Both the position numbers and the translations under genes were made by a program. DNA of 64,000 bases from Tethya wilhelma (taxonomy: Eukaryota; Porifera; Demospongiae; Tethyida; Tethyidae): assembly GCA_964030475.1 (NCBI GenBank), contig CAXIPT010000005.1, positions 2,942,097-3,006,096 on the forward strand, in the 5' to 3' direction. The notes beneath the pieces are model-generated. The model saw only the letters and a list, made by a program, of their open reading frames with translations, had not been told where the DNA came from and ran no database searches. Below, piece by piece: positions 45,841 to 54,929 of the stretch. Each line of letters begins with the position of its first letter. Positions within the stretch are counted from its first letter, which is position 1.

Positions 45841-46628
45841 AATTTTGCATCTTGAAACATATTTTTTTTGTAAGTGGTATTAAGATCCCAATACTATAAG
45901 ATGGTAACATCTTTGCATTAAAATTGGCCAAAAGGTTTTTGGGGTGTTTTCAACTCTTGCAGTTGAGCAGTTGTAGTTGCAATTGTATTCTGTTTCACTA
46001 AACTATAGATTTACAGTACTTCACAGCTTCCTAATCTGAGTAGCCCGCTTTAAGAGAACAAAAGCAAACCAGCCCAGACACACAAAAGACCGCCATAAGC
46101 CATAAACTAGCTAGTGCTGTTGTCAACAATTGCATTGTTGTGTTCTAAAGGATCTTCTGTTTATTTGTGCAAATGGATAGTGTTGTATGGGCTTTCTTTG
46201 TTCTATTGAGTTTTGTATAGGCCTTTAGTTCTTATTATTGGTTTTGTTAACAGCTAGGTGTTGATTAATGTTTTCATACTATGTGTTTCTCTTATCTTTT
46301 GTGCTAGTTTTAGCCTTACTATTGTTTATTGTGTGTATGAATAGCTATTGTTAGAATACTAGTATAAAAGTTGATGCATTTTGCATGTAAATTGTTGTGG
46401 ATTTGAGATTAAAATTGAAATTCTTGTGAACTCTCTTAACTGTTCAACTCTGTGCTCCCTCATATCTGTATATTAAAATACGTCGTTAGCTTAGCGCCTG
46501 TTGCTTTTGGTGGAAGCGTAATAAAAAAAAGCTAACTGCACTTGAAACCGCCAATATTTTTGTGGGAAGCGGTCTGAGCAAAATCGCCAAATTAAATGCC
46601 CGCCAATATTTCCATGTTTACGGTAACT
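45841..46628. other. No recognised gene
   Basis: No supported frame or repeat between the 154-bp array and the GPR155-like segment. Confidence 0.4.
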
Positions 46629-46758
46629 GATTTTTAGCAATTTTCATGTAGATTACGTTATAGTAGCAGACCCCTCTTTATAAAACAAGTCTACATATAT
46701 TTTCCGGGTCCAGGTGATAGTGAAAAAAGAGAATTGAGTCTCTATTTTTATAACTGAC

Positions 46759-46867
46759 CTGTTCAAGATTTAGTTTACTTTTTGAAGACTGTTTCTCATA
46801 CTCCATGAGACAGAAACCGATGGGATTGATGACTGCCAGTGAGACTGGGGCCAGGAGGTAGATGTAA
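46759..46867 (-). CDS. GPR155/LYCHOS-like exon, copy 1
   Basis: A 109-bp open segment bounded by an AG acceptor (TATGTCAG|TTAC), preceded by a very long (CT)n tract, and a GT donor (GAACAG|GTCAG). It encodes YIYLLAPVSLAVINPIGFCL followed by MEYEKQ and a basic end. This resembles the transmembrane stretch YIYLxAPxSLxxxNPIGF of the PIN-like domain of GPR155 (lysosomal cholesterol sensor LYCHOS). Only one exon is recognisable; I find no neighbouring exons in the expected order. It lies within a segment of about 470 bp duplicated at 54147-54571. It could be part of a large-intron host gene or a stranded duplicate. Confidence 0.5.
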
Positions 46868-46891
46868 CTGACATAGTTGAAGTCACCAATG

Positions 46892-46894
<3 letters not shown>

Positions 46895-46951
<57 letters not shown>
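46895..46951. repeat. (GA)n microsatellite
   Basis: About 28 GA units. On the minus strand it forms the polypyrimidine tract before the GPR155-like exon; the second copy of the exon has a (GT)n run instead. Confidence 0.95.
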
Positions 46952-46954
<3 letters not shown>

Positions 46955-47130
46955 GAGGGAAAGGTGTGGGAAAGTGAATGAATATGTATTAGGAGGACAA
47001 ACAACATCGTCTTATAGAAGTCTTTAAGCATGACTTTTTGAAATAACAGCAGATTGTAACTCCAACACTGATTCCATGATCAGACCTATCACAATTATAC
47101 AATTACTAGGAAAATGCATGACATTGATAG

Positions 47131-47147
47131 GGGCGAGCCTGAGCGAC
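47131..47147 (+). repeat. Copy of the GGGGCGAGCCTGAGCGA short motif
   Basis: Best copy of a 13-17 bp motif also found at 25811, 26812-26824 (inverted), 37180-37192 (inverted), 61511 and 62049-62070 (inverted, imperfect). Surrounding sequences are unrelated. Confidence 0.6.
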
Positions 47148-47735
47148 ATTATGACTTATAATACAGTATGTATTTCATGTGTCTTAGGCTATAGTACTGC
47201 ATGCATGGTATCTGTCAACAACATTGCAGTTTGCACAACAGTTATACATCTAAACCACCCCCACCATAATTTGTTTTTAAGCACGGGGTGCATAGTCTGA
47301 GATATGTATCTTTTTCTTTGTTCAACATTGGTATGGACGGAGCAAGTGCTATAGAGTTGATCCTACGTCATAGCCTCTCATGGTAACATGATGACTCCAG
47401 ACCTGTAACCCGTGTGTTTTCATGAGCAACCATGCAGTGGTACATCAAAACGGTTCAAGTCATGCAACCTTCAGAGTGTGTGAGTTTTCTGATTAATTTA
47501 TCAGTGGTAGAGTCTATGCTGCTACTAATTTGCATGTAAACTGGCTGCCAGGCATATCTTGCCATTAAACATAATACTTTCAAAGTTAAATTTTTAGCTA
47601 GGCTAACTGAGGCTAACTGATGCTCATTGGCAATATTCATAGCGCTCCACTGAATGAAGCAAACGTCTCTACTATGACTACATTTATATATCCACAGGTT
47701 GAGCATAAATAAAACTTACAAAACGCTGAGTAGCN

Positions 47736-50049
47736 TTTTACAAAGCAACAAAAGCCTATAGTTTCTGAAATCTGAGGCTTTTCAGCCTATCTGAGCTAAG
47801 CTTCGAGGCCACACCCATTCATCCTGTTAAAATTTTGGGGCAAGCATGAGGGGCGAGCCTGAACGAGTCCCATAGCATAGCTGCAGACCTGCTTATTGAT
47901 TCATCCAACTACATTATACAGAAATAACAATATAATATTAGACTACACAATAAGCTGCTATAATATATCAAATACCATCAAAATACTTATAAGATTCAGC
48001 CTGTATGATTATATGTACCCCGCACCAAGGGTTATGCACCTTGGTGCCTTCATTTTATGTTGTTTTTTTAAGTGCATGCGGTCTGCAGTTTTTAAAGAAG
48101 TCTCTTTGATGTGGTCTAATTTCCAGTCACTTGTACGAAGACAACTTCCGGTCACTAATTTTTGCAGGAAAATGTACTCCAGCACCTCCTGAACACTTTC
48201 ATTTTCAATTATACAAGTGAAAAAAACATTGGAAATGTAGGAATGGCCAAATCGTAAAAGAAAGCAAACAAGATGGAATGGCTGTTTGAGTGTGTAAAGA
48301 ATTCTTCCTGTGTGGGCTGCATGTAGTATTCTCTTTCCATGTTGATCGAGTCCCTCATGCATGTTGCCCATAGGAATAATTCTTTACACACTCAAACAGC
48401 CATTCCATCTTGTTGCTTTCTTTTTACGATTTGGCCATTCCTACATTTCCAATGTTTTTTTCACTTGTTTGTTCTCATTTTTTTTCATAATTCTACGAAT
48501 CTTGTGCGTGTATATGGTAGTTACTTGTACACTAATAGCATAGATATTAATTTTATGCTATCAGTGATTGAAAAAGTACAGAAGGCTGCCGGGATATTAA
48601 CAAATTTAATGTACTTGCTTTGCACATCTTGTTATAGTGACAACTACATAATAAGTGTAACAAAGTATTCACCTCCTAAATATTGAAGACTGAAAAGTTA
48701 CAGAGAGTTCAGCAAGAAATCTTCAGGTATTGCAGGCAGGAAGCGAATATTCGAATTCCAAATAACGCACACCTGTGTATCTGAAAAGGGTAGTCATTTA
48801 AGGTTCCGGGATACCGTTTGCATTTAATTAAACGAAACGAAATTTTTTCGTCAAAATCAGTATCAGTTTAGTTCAAAATGGCGGAGATAATGGCCATAAA
48901 ATTTTTGACGTCAAACATAGCCATAGATAAGGCAGTTCATCTTTGCTCTAGTGCTTTCAGAGCTTGTTTTTTATACTGACTAGGGACTGGCGAAGAGTTT
49001 TTGTGGAATACTACTTAGTAAATTGAACGAAGCACTCGTACAGTGAGCAGACCGGCCTCAGCGTGAGTCAAGAATCAACAAACTTCTCTATATTTCCCAA
49101 GCAAGTAAGCGATTTTTTAAAAACTCTTCGCTAGACCCTCACAATTACAGTTGGATTTCTGCGTGTCTGCTTTGATTCACTCCACTAAGCCTACTGTTGC
49201 AAATATTTGACGTCAAAAATTGCTAAATTTTGAGCTCTTCGTTTTAGTTAGCTAAACTTGTGCTGACAACCAAATTAAGCCTAGAGTAGCATAAATTATA
49301 GCTGAACTAGTGTGTAAAATCTTGGCACTGTGCAATGGGCAGTTTTTGCTATATACTGAATAATGTGCAGTGCGGTCTTGCAATTAATTTGCCTGTACCC
49401 CAGAACCTGAAATTTTCAAGTAGCTTATGAATTTATGCATGAGTGTAGAAATGAATGGCTGCCATACGGAGAAGGCGCTTTTCGCCTTGTATCTAGTCAC
49501 TCGAACTTTCAGAAGCTGATTCTTGAACGAATATACTTAGTTTCTCTGCTTTTGGTATTGCCTGATCGTGTCTCTGAACAGTTTTCGAGAAAACGCTGAA
49601 ATAACATAGAAGAAGAAAAAGAAGAAGAAGAAGACTGAAGAAGATGGAGAAAATTGGAGGTTGGCATGTTTTATTTTGGTACTTTAGCGATTGTTTTAGG
49701 CCATGTTTTTAGGCTTGTTAGAAAGAGAATGAGCTAAATAGTAGCTTGAGAAGCCTTTTAGTGCCAAACGCTCATTTTTTGCAGAGTTATTCGCGTGAAT
49801 ATTTGTATTGCACTAATGGACCATCCGTGCCATTCCTATGTACCCAGTACTACCGTACTGGGAATATTTTGATATATATGTATAGTAATCTTGGACACAC
49901 CCCTTCACGATCCACTAATTAAATTAGCTCTAGCAAAATCTCTGCCCACTCAAAATACACTAACCTTAATGTCTTGAACATCACCTGCATGTATTCTAGC
50001 CTCCCTCAAGTGATACTGGTGTGCTGATGAAGGGTGTTAGTGCATTAAT
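47736..50049 (-). repeat. Right copy of the 2,314-bp inverted repeat
   Basis: Reverse complement of 34993-37306. It starts immediately after the N at 47735 and ends at GCATTAAT, then continues into unique sequence TAACCCTTGGC. Features inside are the same as in the left copy and should not be counted twice. Confidence 0.92.
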
Positions 50050-50087
50050 TAACCCTTGGCATGTGAAACATACGGTGGCCCCGAAGG

Positions 50088-50698
50088 TTCAAACTGATTT
50101 TGCTAACCGATTTTTGATCTAAGCTATTTTTAACCCCTCCTAAGCCGTTTCATCTAAGCGATTTTTCATCTAAGCGATTTTTATCTAAGCGATTTTCTAT
50201 CTAAGCGAAAGTGATTTTTCATTTAAGCCGTTTTCATCCCATGTTTACTAGACTTATGGATAGCTAGGGCACTCCGGGCCCTAGCGTAAAGCCGAGGGCT
50301 GGCATACTAGGATGAAGACTAGAACTAGGGTATGCGCCAGGGCTAATGATCATAACATGTTCATTCAAGGCCTGGGTGGGACTATAGGCCTAGGTCAACT
50401 GCAACCGCTTAGATGAAAACAGCTTAGACAAAAAATGCTCAGACTCAGTGAAAACGGCTTAGATGACTGCTTAGATGAGTGAAAAACGGCTTAGAGTGAA
50501 AAATCACTTAGGTGAAAACAGCTTAGATGAAAAATCGCTTAGATGAAAACGGCATAGATGAAAAATCGCTTAGATGAAAACGGCTTAGATAAACAGCGAA
50601 AATCGCTTAGATGGAAATCGCTTAGATGACTTAGGAAATTGCTTAGAAGGGGTTAAAAATAGCTTAGATCAAAAATTGGTTAGTAAAATCGATTTGAA
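50088..50698. mobile_element. Foldback element with minisatellite arms
   Basis: Outer inverted repeats of about 58 bp start TTCAAA and contain TTTTTGATCTAAGCTATTTT. Inside, the left arm is made of CATCTAAGCGATTTTT-type units and the right arm of the inverse AAAAATCGCTTAGATG units with variants (AAAACGGCTTAGATG). The arms are unequal: about 5 units on the left, about 15 on the right. A unique centre (about 50236-50395) carries TAGGGCACTCCGGGCCCTAG. Arrangement resembles Foldback/Galileo-type elements, in which internal direct repeats expand inside long inverted arms. Confidence 0.85.
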
Positions 50699-51445
50699 TG
50701 TTCAGTACTCGGGCGGCCATTTTGGACACATAGCCCCACTCACTAGCACTATGTGTACATATATGTATAGCGAGCCATGATCGAGCTGACAGAGTTGCAC
50801 CTCGCTATATAGAACACTGGAAGTCTGAGAGTATCTAGTATAAAGGCTTAGACGTAATAGAGTATTTCTAGTCCAAGCGCTTGTGTTTTGCAGCAAGCTA
50901 TCTTGTGATAATATTACGATCGCAACGTTGCCTAAGTAGCCACGCCCATGCAACTGTACAGTCTGCATTGCCAGCCTGGATGTTATACAGCTGCAGTAAA
51001 GTACAGAAATTGTGGTTTGCATGACATTGCGATACTGATGGTATACGTATGATCATGCATGCATGCTTCAATAGCCTTCTCAGAGTCAATGCCTAATTAT
51101 CAAATGCATTGATGCAATAAATCTAGTATTGCGTAGACAGTGTGTATTACAGCGTAGAGTATCTCGGAAACGATTGATAGCTTGCTAACTTTTTTATGCC
51201 AAAGAAGCTTCGAACTACTGCTGATTGTGGCACTAGAAAAATTGCGAAAGTCAGAACTCTAGCTTGTGTGGAATTAGGACACCATAAATTTGACCGTTTT
51301 TATCGTTAGTATACGGACCATAATGACCATTTCCAGAAATGTATGAAATTTAAATTTTTTAATTTTTAAAATTTTTTGAAAATTTTTTTGTTCAACAACA
51401 CTTTATATTTAAACTCAATCAGTACAATTAGCTATAGATAAAAAT
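50699..51445. other. No recognised gene
   Basis: A 106-codon minus-strand frame (50702-51022) shows no motif. There is an AT-rich run near 51350-51390. Confidence 0.4.
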
Positions 51446-52576
51446 TTATGAGCACGATAGACATGACCAGTCAAGGTCTTCAATGACACCATAAAGAGAC
51501 GCGGCGATAGTGACGTACACTCCAAGTGGTACCATTGACCACAATTGTCACACGCTATCCATAAGTCACTGTCTGTGACTCCATTGCATTCAGGGCAGGT
51601 TTCTAAGTCAATATCTTCTTCAGTACTGGATTCAGTATCTGACTTGTCAAGAGTTACTGGAGAGGTGTTCTTTTCGTTACTTTCCTTTTTTTGGCTGCTT
51701 GTGCCAACCGTTTAGCAGCCAACTCAGCTTTTCTTGCTTCTCTCTGTATCTGCTTCTCTTGCTTTTCTCTTTCTCTCTGAGCTTTCTTCTTTTCTCTCTC
51801 GGCTTTCTTCCTCAACTTCTCTTCTTCTTTCTCTTCTTTCTGCCGTTTTTCTTCTTCCATGAGAGAAATGAACTGGGAAGAATTAAGATGCAGACTGACG
51901 TACAAGAGTAGAGGTAATAGTCACAGTACTAATGGTACTAGAAGTAGTAACATTAGTCAACCCAGAAGTTGAAGTGACTGATGTCGACTCAGAAGTTGAA
52001 GTGACGGACGTTGACTGAGAAGTTGAAGTGACTGAAACACCACTTGTAGTAACTGAATCATTAATAGCAGTACTAGCCATGACAGAGGTTGAGGTTGAGA
52101 GAGACAATCTCTTGAAACTTTCCACATATTATATAATTCATTGTTTGGATATCGAAACCTTCTTCAAATCTCTTATTAAATTTGGAAACAGTTAACGGGT
52201 CCATCAAAGATTCTATTGCCTCCAACGAAGATGATGCACCTGGTTTCAAAGTAGCTGATGTACCAGAGGTGCCAGATTCATACGACCCAGAAGAGAGAGA
52301 AGAAGAATCGGTCGTACTTGTCTCTGAGTAAAGACCACCTGGGCCCAATGTCCCACCTTTTCCTATGGCATCTCTGTTGATAGGATAAATCCCTGTTCTT
52401 GTAAAGGAGTTTACTATCGTGGCCATCTTAACAGTATTGGTCCAGGAAGTGTTTAAAACAGATGAAAATGTCTCCTTTTTGACATAAGATCCAATATTTG
52501 AAATCTTATACTTGTTGCATGCCTCTCTGCATGTGGTGCCTTTCATTGAAAATGATGCTTTTTGATAATTTGCCAT
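51446..52576 (-). pseudogene. Pogo-like transposase C-terminal part with PHD finger
   Basis: From the 5' side: a 167-codon frame with NTSWTNTVKMATIVNSFTRT and GIYPINRDAI, the conserved end of the pogo/jerky DDE domain. Next comes a Ser/Thr-rich repetitive segment (TSVTSTSESTSVTSTSG), then a highly charged Glu/Lys/Arg coiled-coil-like segment (about 51654-51860), then a C4HC3 PHD finger: CPECNG, IACDNCGQWYHLECTSLS and WSCLSC before TAA at 51446-51448. Frameshifts separate the DDE tail, charged segment and PHD finger, and another lies within the finger. The DDE core and the HTH are missing upstream. The PHD finger would read histone-tail state and might target integration; that role is inference. 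Confidence 0.7.
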
Positions 52577-52918
52577 TGATCACTATAATGGCAGTGAAGT
52601 AAAGTAAAAGCAATCCTCAAAAAGTGAGAAAGGACATACATATTGACTGGCTCATAATTCTGACAGCTGAGCTTCTAGCGTTCTTTAGATAATTGCCAAA
52701 GGCCGTAGCGATTTAACAATTCAATGATTCAATACAACTGATTCTTACACAAATACCAATCTCATTAAGCACAGTGCATACTATGTATAGAATATTGCCA
52801 TATATGGTGGGTAAGTGTATGCCACATCTGCCTTTTTAACAAAGTCTGTCCGGAAGCTTTATTGTTCCAGTCTGGGACCTAGTAACAATCCTTTTTGGTT
52901 CTTCTGAGTTGCACACTG
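52577..52918. other. No recognised gene
   Basis: The missing 5' part of the pogo-like gene is not detectable here; the sequence appears unrelated. Confidence 0.4.
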
Positions 52919-53395
52919 TCATGTCCGGTTGGGAGGGTACAACATTGAGATGGATTCTAATCTCTCCAGAGGGTGTGTCAACCAATTACGATTTGGGGGA
53001 GTCTGCTGGCGACAACACAGTTCCCTCAATCTCTTCTCTTCCTGAAGTGACCCAAACTTTGGTCTGCGTAGGGATATCAAGAGTACGATGGTGCTTGTCA
53101 AAGTCCCTCTTTTGCTTCTTCTTGAATCTAGCATTCTGTTGCTTGAATCCAAGACTAGTAGGTAATTCCACTCTGGGATTAACTGATCTTTGATCTGTGG
53201 AACACAAGTTCTCAGACACTGTCCCCTATGCAGCTCATATGGGCACCAAGGTAGTGGTGTTGCACGGTAGTTGAGTAATGCCAAATATGGATTTTCTTCC
53301 CGAGTTAACAATTGTTTGACTGTCTTCACCGTGCATTCTGCCTGCCCATTACTCTGGGGGTATCTTGGACTGCTGGTCAGGTGTTAATTGAATCC
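52919..53395 (-). pseudogene. Ty3/gypsy-type integrase C-terminal remnant
   Basis: The minus strand reads LTSSPRYPQSNGQAE (integrase core end with the catalytic Glu), then VKQLLTREENPYLALLNYRA, PLPWCPYELHRGQCLRT and, in another frame, KKQKRDFDKHHRTLD followed by TKVWVTSGREE. This order matches the end of an integrase and its GPY/F-like tail. At least two frame changes are present. LTRs and upstream pol are not seen, so this is an old fragment. Confidence 0.75.
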
Positions 53396-53399
53396 TAAA

Positions 53400-53893
53400 T
53401 GAAGTCGCAACTTGTGTAGGACTAATGTTGACTTGTGGTTGGAGAAAGTTCTGTATAGTGACAAACATATCACTCATTGGTTGGGAGTCTCCTTTAGATT
53501 GTACTCACCCAGATATCTTACATTCAGTGGGAGTAGTATCAAAATTCTTTTCTAATACAATAAACAGCTGCAATGAGAATTTTTCACTATAATCTTTTGA
53601 TCTGGAACAGAACATAATAGAAGTGCATTGATAGGGCGATCCAATGGATGCTTTACTGGAAGGACGTCTCTGGAGAAGGAATAACTGANCCAAGAGTGGT
53701 GGATATATTACACTGGTCAGAGTCGGTAGGTGAATATGATTATGCAGGTAGGCAAATTTTGAAGAATAGTACAACTATAGAGCTTCGTTCCAAGGCCTTC
53801 TCTGGGATATATTTTATATTTCGCAAGTTTCAAGGTTTATTCATCCCACATATTTTATGGGGAAGGCCTGGGTACGACGCTAGTATGACCACA
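53400..53893. other. Unannotated sequence with an N at 53689
   Basis: No recognised gene. The N has no duplicated flanks. Confidence 0.4.
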
Positions 53894-53896
53894 CAG

Positions 53897-54049
53897 CAGA
53901 GGAGGTACGATACGAGTGCGCCTTTGCTGAGCTGGCAAAGCAGGTGCACATGATCAATTCTCATTGTGAAGTATTGCGGTCAAATGATTGGAATGTAATT
54001 AACAGACTTGCCAGCTCAGCAAAGGCGCACTCGTGTCGTACCTCCTCTG
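53897..54049. repeat. Inverted repeat with 42-bp arms
   Basis: Arms 53897-53938 and 54008-54049 (CAGAGGAGGTACGA..GCTGAGCTGGCAA) are inverted copies with about two mismatches around a 69-bp loop. Probably a short foldback MITE. Confidence 0.8.
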
Positions 54050-54277
54050 ACCACACAGTGGTTCTTGCTTATTGTCAACTTATTGCTGATTTTTAGTTGT
54101 ACAGTATCTATCAACTATTCCCTTGAGCCTTGGATATCAACTAACTGATTTTAGCAATTTTCATTGTAGATTATGTTAGTGGTAGACCCCTCTTTACAAA
54201 GCAAGTCTACATATATTATTTTTTGGGTTCAGGTGATAGTGAAAAAAGAGAATAGAGTCTCTGTTTTTATAACCGAC

Positions 54278-54386
54278 CTGTTTTAGATTCAGTTTACTCT
54301 TTGAGGACTGTTTCTCGTACTCCATGAGACAGAAACCAATGGGGTTGATGACTGCCAGTGAGACAGGGGCCAGGAGGTAGATGTAA
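54278..54386 (-). CDS. GPR155/LYCHOS-like exon, copy 2
   Basis: Same length, phase and splice sites as 46759-46867. The encoded peptide differs only near the end (LNLKQ instead of LNLEQ). Frame preservation in both copies suggests either recent duplication or selection. The flanking 440-470 bp are also duplicated with many more intronic differences. Confidence 0.5.
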
Positions 54387-54929
54387 CTGACATAGTTGAA
54401 GTCACCCATGGTAGAGGTAGAGAGGTGTGTGTGTGTGTGTGTGTGGGAAAGTGAATGAATATGTATTAGGAGGAATGTTGTCTTATAGAAGTCTTTAAGC
54501 ATGACTTTTTGAAATAAAAGCAGATTGTAACTCCAACACTGATTCCATGATCAGACCTATTACAATTATAATGATGATGAAATAAATAATATTATTATTG
54601 TTCAATCTTTGGATTGACCATTGGCATCACCACCTGTTGTGGAACTTGTAATTGTGGTTACAGGTGTTGCTCTTATAAAACAGCGATAATTTTGTGAGTG
54701 CATGGGGAGGGGACGTAATCATGTAAAGTGCACACCCAGTTCTTAACTATCAAAGAGCCACAGACAATCATCATAATTCAAATCACCACAGTTAAAGTAG
54801 GTATGTAGTGGATTGCAATTATCAGGACTAATATGCAGCACAAAACTTGATTGTAAGTTGATCCATAGATCCACGGTACATTTTACACACTTAAAGTTCA
54901 CTCATTCAGAAATAATATGTACAGATGAC

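Noticed and set aside
46895..47031. Ser/Leu-repeat protein start (SLSLSLS) upstream of the GPR155-like exon
   Set aside because: It is translation of the (GA)n microsatellite acting as polypyrimidine tract; the exon start at the following AG is preferred.
51699..51911. Plus-strand Phe/Leu/Ser-rich frame that looks like membrane segments
   Set aside because: It is antisense to the Glu/Lys-rich coiled-coil segment of the pogo-like gene; hydrophobicity is a by-product of the complementary strand.
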